Origin: Sphingobacterium thalpophilum
GTDB lineage: Bacteria; Bacteroidota; Bacteroidia; B-17B0; Aurantibacillaceae
DNA: 37,555 nucleotides
Reading direction: 5' to 3'
Assembly: GCA_943325195.2 (NCBI GenBank)
Contig: CALPON020000013.1
Coordinates: 1-37,555, forward strand
In this document: in pieces, positions 23,057 through 31,936 of the stretch
Numbering within the stretch: position 1 is the first letter of the stretch
Layout: every line of letters starts with the position of its first letter
The notes under the pieces: model-generated
Told to the model about the DNA's origin: nothing
Databases searched by the model: none
What the model saw: the letters and a program-made list of their open reading frames with translations, nothing else
Position numbers and translations under genes: made by a program

Positions 23057-26000
23057 TTACTTGGTAACGATTAGTTTCGCAGTGCGTTTTGTACCATTTT
23101 CGCCAGTAACATTCACTAGGTAGATACCTGCAGTGAGATTGGCTGTATCCATGGTGTAAAGGCTGTTTGCGGACACATCGCTGAGTTCTTCTGTCTTGAT
23201 CAGGCGCCCGCTGAGGTCCATAATCGTGAGACGTGCATTTTGTTCGTTGAAACCTTCGAAGCTAATATTTACGTTGGCAGAGCTTGGATTTGGATAAATC
23301 TTCAAGCCTTCTAACGAGCTGCGGGAAATTTCTGATTCTTGAATACCCACATAATAGTTTTTCAGAAGTTCAGTATTTGTCCATACACCACGACCGTTGG
23401 TTGCAATGTAGATTTGCCCCGAGTTATAACAATCCCATGGCATAAGCACCTGTTGTTTCACATCAAAGATCTGCACATTTGGTACCTTACTAGTTGAATT
23501 GTTATTTACATTCACCCAGTTACCACTCGTAATGTCGGAAGTGTAATAAAGCCCCTGATCTGTACCCAGGTAAACTTTTTTCACATCATCTTTTTCGATT
23601 AGGGAGCAATAGGTTCTCATATTCGTCAGACCTGCATCTTTTTTCTGCCAGCTGATCGAATTGGATGTTTTGACATTTGAGGTACCTGAATGCATGACGA
23701 TACCTGTTGTACCAGTCTGTGCCGGGTTATTGAAGGTTACGACCAATTGTGCATCATCTTTTGCGACACTGATGCTTGTTACTGGGACATCAAAACTTCC
23801 GATCAGTGTTGTTCTGTATGGGGAGTTCATGTTAAGAATAGCAGCATTCGGCAAATTACCACTTGCGGTGTTATATTGGAAGATATCTGTGTGGAACTTA
23901 CCATTATAGCTGGTTGGAGACAGGTCCATGATGTCCGTGATGTGGGACACACGGTAAAGTTTATTTGCATCTGTCGCGTAATATAACTCAGTACCGCTTT
24001 TGCTCCACTCTAGGATAGTAGGACGACCATCCACTGTAATGGTGTTGGTGCTTGCATTACCATTTGAATCATCGGTCATTGCACCACTTTGTGAAACCCG
24101 CACAAAGTTGCCTGGATCATTCAGTGCGAGTGGATTTTTAGAGACCGCTACGGCATCCGCATTCCCTGAAATTTCACCGTTTGTTACACAAACAGCCAGA
24201 CGAGCAGAATAGCGCATTGGTATTTTAACCGGCGCATTGTTTGGAGGAAAAGGTACAACCGCTGTTCCAATCACACTGCTCACACGAACCGGGTAACTAG
24301 CGGTGACCGTACTTGTGTTCGCGCCAATCAGTGTGTTAGAGCTTACACCTGCTGCGGTATAAGTAGAAATAGCAACAGAAGGCGTAATTAGCACACTGAA
24401 CACCGGTGAGGCTTGTGTCACATTACCGGGATTAAGTACATAGCTACTGGAGGCGATGCTCAACACAGATACAGCGGTTAAGGTACCGGTACCCGTCTGT
24501 GTCACCGTATAGTTTGTAGCTACAGTAGGTGTCACCAGAAATTTAACAGAGGTGGTAGCAGTAGCTGCAAGTGTCTGTGTCGTGCCACCCGGTTGAATCT
24601 GGAAACTATACGTGCTACCAGACACATTGGTGTTGGTAGTGACAGATAGCGTGTATTCAACTGGTTTAGCAGAAATGGTATAAGTTCCATACTGAGTCAG
24701 AGTAACACTTTTTTGTCCAAGCATGTTCACCGTTACGGGGAGTGTCGCGCTGCTAACATTCAAAGGCGCTACAACATAAGTTGGATTGCTCACAGCAGCG
24801 TTCGCAGTGGTCGTCACTTGGTAAGCGGGTCCTGAACCATACTGCCAATTCGCATTTGTAGGGAAGACCGAGCGATAAGGAGTAGTGAGGGTCGAGATGT
24901 TATTATCAGTCACTGCGACACTATCTCCCGCCTTATATTTATAAAAGACAGTGGCGTAAACGCGGTAATGTGCAGGATTGGTGGTGCTTACCGTCTTATC
25001 TCCAAAAGGTGGTGCAAGGAAAGCGACCGTGATATCATCTATTAGGGTCGCGTTATTTAAGGTTACGGTTGGTGATTCAGGACCATTATCACCGCCAACG
25101 GTGGCGACACTGCCAGACAAGGTTGTCAGTGTTCCTGAGTTTACATAGTTATTATTTAATTTAATCGTAATAGTTTTTCCAGTCGTGAACGCCGGTGGGT
25201 TAGCAGTTTGCGCAAGCGCAAGGGTTGCCGTACGGATTACCATACTATCAACTTGTGCAAAGCGGTTGGGGCGATTTGTATTCAGTGTGAAAATCCGTGT
25301 ACTGGTTAATTCAGCCAGTGATGCAACAGAGGTCTGGAAACGCAGGGAGTCATTATAGAAAACGACCTGATCAGGATTGCTTGGATTCTGACCGTAGTAT
25401 TCCCATAATTTAAAGGGGGTTCCAGTTGTGATGTTGGCATTGCTGAAGGCCTGGGGCTCAGGCGCCAGGCGGGAGAGTGCGCCGGTATACTTGTTCACCG
25501 AGTAGAGTGTGGGCGAAGATGTTTTTACATTAGAGCTTCTGTAGATAGCGCCAGAACCGGTGGTTGCAAACGCAGCATTTGGCAAAATTTTAGAATATTC
25601 GGTATTATAAATATCCCCGCTGAGGTAACTGCTTTCTTGAGTTACCAGGGAGGAGGTACCGGAATAATAAATTAATCCGTTTCCGCCTGTTCCACCAATA
25701 AATCCACTGTAAGGCACTACTTTGGTGCCACCCGCGGTGCTACCAGCATTTTCACCAACTGGGAAGCGCTCGATACTCACGGAGTTAAACTGCCCTGTCA
25801 CCAAGCCTTTGTAAAATGGCTGAAAAGAAGGAATGCTCGTCTGTGAATTTACTGTCAAATCGGTACTGCGGTAGATACCGGCATCTGTAATAAAATAATA
25901 TTTAGTGTTTGGACTTGCAGGAATGATTTTGACATCATGAATATTTTCGTGGAGATAAAACGGGGTGTTGACCGCAAAATTACTTCCGATTCGCTGCCAG

Positions 26001-27058
26001 GTTCCGATTGGATTGGAATCCGAATCTCCATTCGAGCCTACATTTCTTTTCCAGATGTACATGCTGTACCCGCCGTAGAATAGGGTATGGCGGTCGGTTG
26101 GACTCACGGTGATCACATGTGCATAGTCACCGGAAGCGATAAAGCCGTTGGACAGTGGGTCTAACATCGGTGAACCTTGAACGATCAGCGCCCATGTGGT
26201 TCCCGCATCATAACTCACGAAGAGACCTTTCATGGAGGCGGAGAAATTGTTCTTTCCATCGGTGTTCTTATTCGCACAGGAAGCATAGATGGTATTGTTA
26301 TCGCCAGGAGCAATGGCGAGTTCAATCCGTCCGTAGTTTTTGTCAGGAAGGACAGAAGAGGTCGGCGTACATTCTGAAAAAACTGTCAATGCGGAAGTCG
26401 ACTTAAAAATCCGTGTCGCTGTCAGGGTAGAGGTACCCGACTCCGAACCAACACTGCAGTAAAGATTTCCTGCGGCATCAAATTTCACATCTTGACCGCT
26501 AATATTTGTTGCGGTTGGGATCCCCGGCGCGAGGTTAAATGAGCTTCCCCCATTGGTACTAATGTAAACTCCATTGTTAGTCGTCAGTGCAATGTTATTG
26601 GAGCTAGCGGGACTAACGGCTACTCGGTTGATCACGGTTCCAACGACGGAGCTGCTTACTACTTGCGTTAATGAATTTCCAGTCAACTTATACAGACCTG
26701 TACCTGGTAAGGCTTTTGCTTTCTGACCAAGGCGAAGAAAGCCCTCGCCAGTAGCAGCGTAAATGGTACCATCTGGTGCTTGAGCCATGTAACTAATATT
26801 TCTTACAGATCCCTGATCATCAACTGGCTCCCAGTTCACACCTCCATCGATACTTTTAAAGACACCGCTGGACGTGCTACCCACAAAAAGCGTTTTGCCG
26901 CTTGCATCGTTTTTATCCACCACCATGTTACGGGCGCGCCCCGCAGTATAAATCGGACCGGCGGGTGACCATTTTTGCTGGGCTTCAACGAGGCTGCTCA
27001 TCCCTGTGATTGCTACCAGAGCAAGGATTTTTGTATACTTCTGTATCATATTCATCAT
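23057..27058 (-). CDS. Large secreted protein with Asp-box repeats and type IX sorting domain
   Basis: A protein of about 1333 residues, the largest here. After a signal peptide (TKILALVAITGMSSLVEAQ) it has sialidase/sortilin-like Asp-box repeats such as SIDGGVNW and SYDAGTTW, typical of beta-propellers. The middle (about residues 600-1000) is rich in Thr, Val and Ser, with SxTxxVT-like stretches suggesting Ig-like strands. The final 80 residues form a type A T9SS sorting domain: LKIYPNPSSANVNISFEG, LTIMDLSGRLIKTEEL, LTAGIYLVNV. It should be secreted across the outer membrane and anchored. Its function is unknown; adhesion or glycan binding is a guess. Three in-frame ATGs (27058, 27055, 27049) could start it. 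Confidence 0.88.
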   Translation of the reverse strand: MMNMIQKYTKILALVAITGMSSLVEAQQKWSPAGPIYTAGRARNMVVDKNDASGKTLFVGSTSSGVFKSIDGGVNWEPVDDQGSVRNISYMAQAPDGTIYAATGEGFLRLGQKAKALPGTGLYKLTGNSLTQVVSSSVVGTVINRVAVSPASSNNIALTTNNGVYISTNGGSSFNLAPGIPTATNISGQDVKFDAAGNLYCSVGSESGTSTLTATRIFKSTSALTVFSECTPTSSVLPDKNYGRIELAIAPGDNNTIYASCANKNTDGKNNFSASMKGLFVSYDAGTTWALIVQGSPMLDPLSNGFIASGDYAHVITVSPTDRHTLFYGGYSMYIWKRNVGSNGDSDSNPIGTWQRIGSNFAVNTPFYLHENIHDVKIIPASPNTKYYFITDAGIYRSTDLTVNSQTSIPSFQPFYKGLVTGQFNSVSIERFPVGENAGSTAGGTKVVPYSGFIGGTGGNGLIYYSGTSSLVTQESSYLSGDIYNTEYSKILPNAAFATTGSGAIYRSSNVKTSSPTLYSVNKYTGALSRLAPEPQAFSNANITTGTPFKLWEYYGQNPSNPDQVVFYNDSLRFQTSVASLAELTSTRIFTLNTNRPNRFAQVDSMVIRTATLALAQTANPPAFTTGKTITIKLNNNYVNSGTLTTLSGSVATVGGDNGPESPTVTLNNATLIDDITVAFLAPPFGDKTVSTTNPAHYRVYATVFYKYKAGDSVAVTDNNISTLTTPYRSVFPTNANWQYGSGPAYQVTTTANAAVSNPTYVVAPLNVSSATLPVTVNMLGQKSVTLTQYGTYTISAKPVEYTLSVTTNTNVSGSTYSFQIQPGGTTQTLAATATTSVKFLVTPTVATNYTVTQTGTGTLTAVSVLSIASSSYVLNPGNVTQASPVFSVLITPSVAISTYTAAGVSSNTLIGANTSTVTASYPVRVSSVIGTAVVPFPPNNAPVKIPMRYSARLAVCVTNGEISGNADAVAVSKNPLALNDPGNFVRVSQSGAMTDDSNGNASTNTITVDGRPTILEWSKSGTELYYATDANKLYRVSHITDIMDLSPTSYNGKFHTDIFQYNTASGNLPNAAILNMNSPYRTTLIGSFDVPVTSISVAKDDAQLVVTFNNPAQTGTTGIVMHSGTSNVKTSNSISWQKKDAGLTNMRTYCSLIEKDDVKKVYLGTDQGLYYTSDITSGNWVNVNNNSTSKVPNVQIFDVKQQVLMPWDCYNSGQIYIATNGRGVWTNTELLKNYYVGIQESEISRSSLEGLKIYPNPSSANVNISFEGFNEQNARLTIMDLSGRLIKTEELSDVSANSLYTMDTANLTAGIYLVNVTGENGTKRTAKLIVTK

Positions 27059-27096
27059 TTCAAATGCTTTGTATGCGGAATCTTTATTAGAAAAAT

Positions 27097-27127
27097 CAAA
27101 TTTGTCCAATTTTCCTGACATAACAAA
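27097..27127 (-). promoter_or_regulatory. Candidate promoter of the type IX-secreted protein gene
   Basis: On the minus strand TTTG at 27127-27124 is followed 19 bases later by CAAATTTG at 27104-27097, which differs from TAnnTTTG in one base. The leader would be about 38 bases. It begins three bases beyond a perfect palindrome. Confidence 0.5.
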
Positions 27128-27130
27128 ATG

Positions 27131-27166
27131 AAAATGACCACTTTTTTGCAAAAAAGTGGTCATTTT
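27131..27166 (-). terminator. Perfect 36-base palindrome, probable ndk terminator
   Basis: Arms of 17 bases (27131-27147 and 27150-27166) are perfectly complementary around a central GC. The T-rich right arm and following bases on the minus strand fit termination of ndk. It also sits just upstream of the promoter for the type IX cargo gene, so an operator role is possible. Confidence 0.65.
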
Positions 27167-27171
27167 TTAGA

Positions 27172-27219
27172 ACTGGTCCCTCTCTCCCCATTACTGGTTG
27201 AGCAGGCAGTCAGACTGGT
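27172..27219. repeat. Three ACTGGT repeats at exact 21-bp spacing
   Basis: ACTGGT occurs at 27172-27177, 27193-27198 and 27214-27219, two exact steps of 21 bases. It lies between the end of ndk and the palindrome. The third copy overlaps an 11-base palindrome, CAGTCAGACTG. Its function is unknown. Confidence 0.55.
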
Positions 27220-27228
27220 CGTTAAAAC

Positions 27229-27648
27229 TTAAAAACGCTCCAGTTGAGAGAAGAAAAAATTCGACTCAATCTGCGCATTTTCGTCACTGTCGCTACCATG
27301 CACAGCGTTTGCCGCGATGGATTTAGCGAAGGTACGGCGAATGGTGCCTTCTTCTGCTTTAGAAGGATCTGTGGCGCCAATCAACTGACGGTAATCCGCT
27401 ACTGCATTGTCTTTTTCAAGCACAGCTGCCACGATTGGTCCGCTGCACATATAATCGGTTAATTCCCCGAAAAAAGGACGCTCTTTATGAACTTCATAGA
27501 ACTTACCAGCTTGTTCTCTGGTCATCTGCATATATTTCATCGCACGGATCTGGAATCCAGCTTTATTAATCATTGCTAAAATAGGGCCGATGTTATTTGC
27601 CTCTACGGCATCGGGCTTAATCATGGTGAACGTAATATTACCTGTCAT
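27229..27648 (-). CDS. ndk: Nucleoside diphosphate kinase
   Basis: Ndk transfers the gamma phosphate from ATP to nucleoside diphosphates through a phosphohistidine. The 139-residue protein starts [18 protein letters not shown], contains [14 protein letters not shown] at 50-63, [15 protein letters not shown] at 90-104 and the catalytic His117 in [13 protein letters not shown]. The longer open frame upstream is not coding: the family start and a promoter with a 19-base leader fix the ATG at 27648. It diverges from rnz. Confidence 0.96.
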   Translation of the reverse strand: MTGNITFTMIKPDAVEANNIGPILAMINKAGFQIRAMKYMQMTREQAGKFYEVHKERPFFGELTDYMCSGPIVAAVLEKDNAVADYRQLIGATDPSKAEEGTIRRTFAKSIAANAVHGSDSDENAQIESNFFFSQLERF

Positions 27649-27667
27649 TTTCGTTTTTATAGGACTG

Positions 27668-27699
27668 CAAAGATACCAATTCAGACCTGCTTTTGCAAA
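27668..27699 (-). promoter_or_regulatory. ndk promoter
   Basis: On the minus strand TTTG at 27699-27696 and TATCTTTG at 27675-27668 are 20 bases apart, a perfect match to the Bacteroidota consensus. The ATG follows 19 bases later. Confidence 0.85.
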
Positions 27700-27734
27700 T
27701 AGGGCGGCGGTAAATTTTTGTAAGGGAAGATTCG

Positions 27735-27742
27735 TAATTTTA
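27735..27742 (+). promoter_or_regulatory. Possible -7 box of rnz
   Basis: TAATTTTA, one base off consensus, lies 26 bases before the first rnz ATG. A TTTG upstream is too close (14 bases), so the call is weak. Confidence 0.3.
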
Positions 27743-27768
27743 AGGTTTATGGCGAAGCGGTGGATTGT

Positions 27769-28692
27769 ATGATGAATCAACAGACATTTGAATTATTGGT
27801 TTTAGGTTGCTCTTCCGCGAGTCCCACTTCTGAGCGCAATGCCAGTGGCCAATTGCTCAACATTGCTGAGCGATTTTTCTTGATCGACTGTGGAGAGGCA
27901 ACGCAGATTCAGTTGCGGCGTTACAAAGCGAAATTCCAGTCCATCGGCCATCTTTTTATCAGTCATCTTCACGGTGATCATTTTTTTGGGGTGCCGGGGC
28001 TCATTAGCAGCATGCACCTGCTCGGACGGCAGAAACCTTTACATATTTATGCACCCGCTCCTTTGAAAGAGATGCTGGACCTCGTGATGGGGATGAGTGA
28101 CACCCGACTCCGATTTGAACTAATTTGGCATTTTACAGGAGAAACGGGTCTCCATCTATTGATGGAAGATGAAAAGGTGCAGGTTTTCTCTTTTCCCCTT
28201 TCACACCGTATTCCATGCCATGGCTTTCTTTTCCGGGAAAAACCCCTGCCACGAAAAATTGACAAGTATAAGCTCGCGCGCTTAAAAATTTCTGTTGCAG
28301 ATATCCTAAAACTTAAAGCGGGAATGGACGTGCTGAACGAGGAGGGTGTGCTGATTCGCAATGCGGACGCCACACTTGATCCTCCTGCAAGCAGGTCCTA
28401 CGCCTATTGCAGTGATACCCGTTTTGATGTGCGCGTGGCTAATTATGTGCAGGGGGTTGATTTACTGTACCATGAAAGTACGTTCCTCGATGATCAAGAG
28501 CAGCGGGCTAAAGCCACTTTTCACAGCACGGCGGCCCAGGCGGCTGAGATAGCACGAATAGCTGGGGTTAAAAACCTGTTAATTGGCCATTATTCGGCTC
28601 GTTACCGAGAACTTCAGGGTTTTGAGCAGGAAGCAGGTCGCATTTTTCCCGGAGTCCAGTTGGCAAATGATGGTAAAAAAATCAAAATTTAA
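27769..28692 (+). CDS. rnz: Ribonuclease Z
   Basis: Ribonuclease Z removes the 3' trailer of tRNA precursors. The protein of 306 or 307 residues is a metallo-beta-lactamase-fold enzyme with [13 protein letters not shown] near 37, the zinc motif [15 protein letters not shown] near 64, AYCSDTRFD near 210, LLYHESTFL near 226 and LIGHYSARY near 274. Two ATGs in a row (27769 and 27772) are equally good starts. It lies back to back with ndk. No tRNA gene is in the window. Confidence 0.94.
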   Translation: MMNQQTFELLVLGCSSASPTSERNASGQLLNIAERFFLIDCGEATQIQLRRYKAKFQSIGHLFISHLHGDHFFGVPGLISSMHLLGRQKPLHIYAPAPLKEMLDLVMGMSDTRLRFELIWHFTGETGLHLLMEDEKVQVFSFPLSHRIPCHGFLFREKPLPRKIDKYKLARLKISVADILKLKAGMDVLNEEGVLIRNADATLDPPASRSYAYCSDTRFDVRVANYVQGVDLLYHESTFLDDQEQRAKATFHSTAAQAAEIARIAGVKNLLIGHYSARYRELQGFEQEAGRIFPGVQLANDGKKIKI

Positions 28693-28713
28693 CAGGGGAT
28701 AGTGGGAGTTTTG

Positions 28714-28721
28714 TATCTTTG
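28714..28721 (+). promoter_or_regulatory. -7 box of the NarL/FixJ regulator, leaderless arrangement
   Basis: A perfect TATCTTTG ends six bases before the ATG at 28728. A TTTA 22 bases upstream is a weak -33. Transcription would begin at about the start codon. Confidence 0.65.
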
Positions 28722-28727
28722 CGGTGT

Positions 28728-29396
28728 ATGATTAAGGTACTGATTGCAGACAAGAATTTTTTATCCCGAATCGGGCTAGAACTTCTGGTGAATGAGCTCA
28801 AGGGTTTTGAGCGCGTTCCTTCTGTTTGCGGTGGCGTGGAAGATTTGACCAATCAACTAAGTCTTTCTAAACCACATCTGTTGATCGTCGATTTTTTTTC
28901 CCTTGGCATTTCCATCGCTGAATTAAGGGTGTTGACGGAGAAGTACAAAAAAACTCGTTTCTTGGTGATCACACCCATGCTTTCAAAAGCTGACTTATTA
29001 AAAGTCACTACCAGTGGTATCAGCAGTTATCTGCTAAAAGACTGCGAGCGGACGGAGATACTCGATGCCATTAATGCCACGATCAAAGCCGAAAAATTTA
29101 TTTGTGGAAAAATTTTGGCGGTCCTTGCCGCCAGTCCCGAAATTATAACAACCAATAGTTTTATTAAAACCTTAAGTTGTGACGGACTGGGAGTAACGGA
29201 GCGTGAAATTGATATTATCCGAGGGATAGCAGAGGGACTTTCCAATAAACTCATCGCCGATAAATTAAAGTTAAGCACCCATACGGTCAATACACACCGT
29301 AAGAACGTCATGAATAAATTGGGTGTCAATAACACCGCTGGCGTGGTGATGTTTGCAGTTAAAAATCAACTGCTCGAAACAAATTTCGATTTCTAA
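28728..29396 (+). CDS. NarL/FixJ-family response regulator, orphan
   Basis: A 222-residue regulator. The N-terminal receiver domain (1-120) keeps the probable phospho-acceptor Asp55 in LLIVDFFSLG, a Thr in LVITPM and the Lys in SYLLKDC. The usual N-terminal acidic pair is reduced to one Asp in LIADKN, which may weaken metal binding. The C-terminal LuxR helix-turn-helix (about 155-205) reads VTEREIDIIRGIAEGLSNKL and then LSTHTVNTHRKNVMNKLGV. No histidine kinase gene is near. The ATG at 28728 was chosen from family start and promoter spacing. It converges on gldG. Confidence 0.92.
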   Translation: MIKVLIADKNFLSRIGLELLVNELKGFERVPSVCGGVEDLTNQLSLSKPHLLIVDFFSLGISIAELRVLTEKYKKTRFLVITPMLSKADLLKVTTSGISSYLLKDCERTEILDAINATIKAEKFICGKILAVLAASPEIITTNSFIKTLSCDGLGVTEREIDIIRGIAEGLSNKLIADKLKLSTHTVNTHRKNVMNKLGVNNTAGVVMFAVKNQLLETNFDF

Positions 29397-29439
29397 ATTA
29401 GTTACGTTTATCGGGTCTTATTTGCTTAGAACGTCCTTC

Positions 29440-31149
29440 TCAGCTGGTAAAACGACGTTTCCGAAGGTAGTATTGTAGTACGCCAAAGAGGAGGACGAGC
29501 AGGAGTGGCAGGGCCACATTTATAAATTGCCATTTGTGTTTCTGCAAACTTATTTTCTTCTTGTCCAACAATCGCAGTTTTACTTCACGGGAGCGTAATT
29601 GAAGCATGCCTTCATCATCGAGTAGATAATTGACGCAATTCAAAAGAAAGGTCTTGTTGGCGAAGTTTTGTCTCGTATTCCGGTCAAAGCCCAGCGGGAA
29701 GACTTGGCGGGTCGATTTATTGATATCGTTTAGAGCGACATCCCCATCCGCTACCACAATCATTTTTGTATTTTTCCCGTGGTCGATGTGTTTAAACGCA
29801 GTGTCATTCAGCAATGCCGCAGGCAGACGGTTCTCCACAAAACTATTAAATTCTCCTTCGAGCAGACAGGCCATGGGCTGATAGGAATTTTTAAATTGGG
29901 ATTCCCGTTGGCGGATTTTCACCATCGACAAATAGATGCGCGCTGGTGTGGGAACGGTCTTCGTATTTTTAGAGGAGCTGAGCAGAATGGTCTTCTTAAT
30001 GCCATGCGCCGAGGTGATGGTATCCAGTGTACTAGCAAAATCAAATTTAATAAGGTCCAGATTCTTGACGATGGGGTGATTTGAAGCTGGTAAGATAAGG
30101 GGTGTGTACAACCACGGAAAGAGCTGGAAGCGTGGTTGTCCATTTTGATACCCTACATTGATATTATAGTAGCCACACTGCAGGTCCATCACCAGTTCAG
30201 AGTTAAGCCGCACCCCATACTTATAGAGCATTTCTTCAATACCAAGTGGCCGGTTAAGTCCCATGGTATAGCCCTTTCTGAGCGAATCAGTATTTGTCTG
30301 CACGGGGTCAATGAGCCACAACACTTTACCCCCGTTCATAATGTATTGGTCAATCACGTACAGGTCGCGGTCAGGAAAAATACTATCCGGTTGCGTAATC
30401 ACCAGCAGATCTGTTCCTTTTAAGGCACTGAGTTCATGGCCTTTTGCTATTTGTAAAGTGTTAACGCGGTAATATTCTGAAAGCGCATACATAAAACTAT
30501 ATTGCTTTAAGGTATCTGCTTCGCCGTGACCTTGAAGGAAAGTGACTTCAGGTTTTTTTGTTCTTTGTAATTTGCGGATGGCGTTGGTTAGACTGTATTC
30601 CAGTTCCTCTACGCTATTATTGACAGAGGTCTCGCTATCGATTCCCGGTGTTTGACGGCTGAAGATTTGCCAAACACTTTCTTTGCCCTTGTAGGAAATA
30701 ATAGCGCCCGGCCAGATTCTTGCCTGGGTTGTTTTATCCTTGCCTCGCGTGGTCACATCTTCCGGCATCAGGCCCTTGTCATACAATTGTTTTTCAAGGC
30801 TGTTGGTTTCCTCCCTAGTCATGCCATCGCCCGGCGTAATAAACTCGTATTGCACCTGATTATTACTGTAAGCGCGGAATTCATCTAGTATTTCACGACT
30901 TTCATTTTTGAGACGGGTAAAGGCTGGATTAAAATCCCCGCTGAGGTACACTTTCAGATACACCTGATCATCGAGTTTCGCCAATAGTTGGCGCGTTGAG
31001 GAGGCCAGCGTGTAGCGTTTTTCACTGGTCAAGTCAAACCGTTTGAAGGCATAGGAGCCGATAAAATTAGCGAGCAGAATAATGACTGCCCAACTGAGTA
31101 GGGAAAGGATATCCTTTTTTTTCCGATTGCTTGGTTTAGTGACTACCAT
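29440..31149 (-). CDS. gldG: Gliding-motility ABC transporter-associated protein GldG
   Basis: A 569-residue membrane protein that in Flavobacterium johnsoniae is needed, with GldF and the ATPase GldA, for gliding. It has one N-terminal membrane helix (ILSLLSWAVIILLANFIGSY), a long periplasmic region of the GldG/ABC-2 auxiliary type (TSEKRYTLASSTRQLLAKLD, EVTFLQGHGEADTL) and a C-terminal helix (VALPLLLVLLFGVLQYYL). The start overlaps the end of gldF by seven bases, implying coupling. gldA is not in the window. What this transporter carries is not known. Confidence 0.92.
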   Translation of the reverse strand: MVVTKPSNRKKKDILSLLSWAVIILLANFIGSYAFKRFDLTSEKRYTLASSTRQLLAKLDDQVYLKVYLSGDFNPAFTRLKNESREILDEFRAYSNNQVQYEFITPGDGMTREETNSLEKQLYDKGLMPEDVTTRGKDKTTQARIWPGAIISYKGKESVWQIFSRQTPGIDSETSVNNSVEELEYSLTNAIRKLQRTKKPEVTFLQGHGEADTLKQYSFMYALSEYYRVNTLQIAKGHELSALKGTDLLVITQPDSIFPDRDLYVIDQYIMNGGKVLWLIDPVQTNTDSLRKGYTMGLNRPLGIEEMLYKYGVRLNSELVMDLQCGYYNINVGYQNGQPRFQLFPWLYTPLILPASNHPIVKNLDLIKFDFASTLDTITSAHGIKKTILLSSSKNTKTVPTPARIYLSMVKIRQRESQFKNSYQPMACLLEGEFNSFVENRLPAALLNDTAFKHIDHGKNTKMIVVADGDVALNDINKSTRQVFPLGFDRNTRQNFANKTFLLNCVNYLLDDEGMLQLRSREVKLRLLDKKKISLQKHKWQFINVALPLLLVLLFGVLQYYLRKRRFTS

Positions 31150-31883
31150 TTTCTGCTTTCAAGAACAAGTTTGGTGAATAAATTGAAGAGCAGGGTGATG
31201 CTGATAAAGTAAAGAATGTCCCGCGTATCCATGACGCCGCGGCTCATGCTGACATAGTGATCATTGATTCCCAGTGCTTTGATAAAGGCCGCACTTTGTC
31301 CCAGCACCCCGCTATCGGCCAGGTACTCAAATCCCGTGTAAAAAAAGAACGATAAAAGCATCGCCATAATAAAAGCGATGACCTGATTATCAGCAATACT
31401 GGAAGCGAATAAGCCGATGGCCACGAAACCTGCACCGAGAAACAAAAGTCCCGCATAGGAGCCCCACATGCCGCCAGTATCCAGATTGCCCTTAGGTGCG
31501 CCAAGGACATGTACACTGTAATAATAAATCAGCGTTGGTAAGAGTGAGACAAGAACTAGACTCAGTCCTGCCAGGTATTTCGCAAAAACAATCTGCCAGT
31601 CTGTTAATGGTCTGGTGAGCAACAGCTCAATGGTGCCCGTCTTTTTTTCTTCACTGAACGAGCGCATCGTAATAGCGGGAATCAGAAAAAGATAAACCCA
31701 GGGAGCGATAAAGAAAAGCGGATCCATATTGGCGAATCCATTGTCCAGTATATTATACCCGCCACCTTCTGATGGTAAAATCCACATAAACACACCGATA
31801 AGTGTCACAAAGACGCTGATGGCGATATAGCCAATCAGTGAGCTAAGAAAACTTCGGATTTCCTTAAGATAAAGGCTGAACAT
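31143..31883 (-). CDS. gldF: Gliding-motility ABC transporter permease GldF
   Basis: A 246-residue ABC-2-type permease with about six membrane helices, beginning MFSLYLKEIRSFLSSLIGYI. The family signature EEKKTGTIELLLTRPLTDWQ lies at about residues 78-97. It partners GldG and probably an ATPase encoded elsewhere. A perfect -7 box TATTTTTG ends five bases before its ATG, so the gldFG transcript should be leaderless. Confidence 0.93.
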   Translation of the reverse strand: MFSLYLKEIRSFLSSLIGYIAISVFVTLIGVFMWILPSEGGGYNILDNGFANMDPLFFIAPWVYLFLIPAITMRSFSEEKKTGTIELLLTRPLTDWQIVFAKYLAGLSLVLVSLLPTLIYYYSVHVLGAPKGNLDTGGMWGSYAGLLFLGAGFVAIGLFASSIADNQVIAFIMAMLLSFFFYTGFEYLADSGVLGQSAAFIKALGINDHYVSMSRGVMDTRDILYFISITLLFNLFTKLVLESRKW

Positions 31884-31888
31884 AAAAG

Positions 31889-31896
31889 CAAAAATA
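31889..31896 (-). promoter_or_regulatory. -7 box of gldFG, leaderless arrangement
   Basis: TATTTTTG on the minus strand is a perfect TAnnTTTG and ends five bases before the gldF ATG. No clear -33 TTTG is present. Confidence 0.6.
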
Positions 31897-31936
31897 CATA
31901 ATGTTTCTGGTATGTCGTTTCTCTTCCTTCGCGGGA

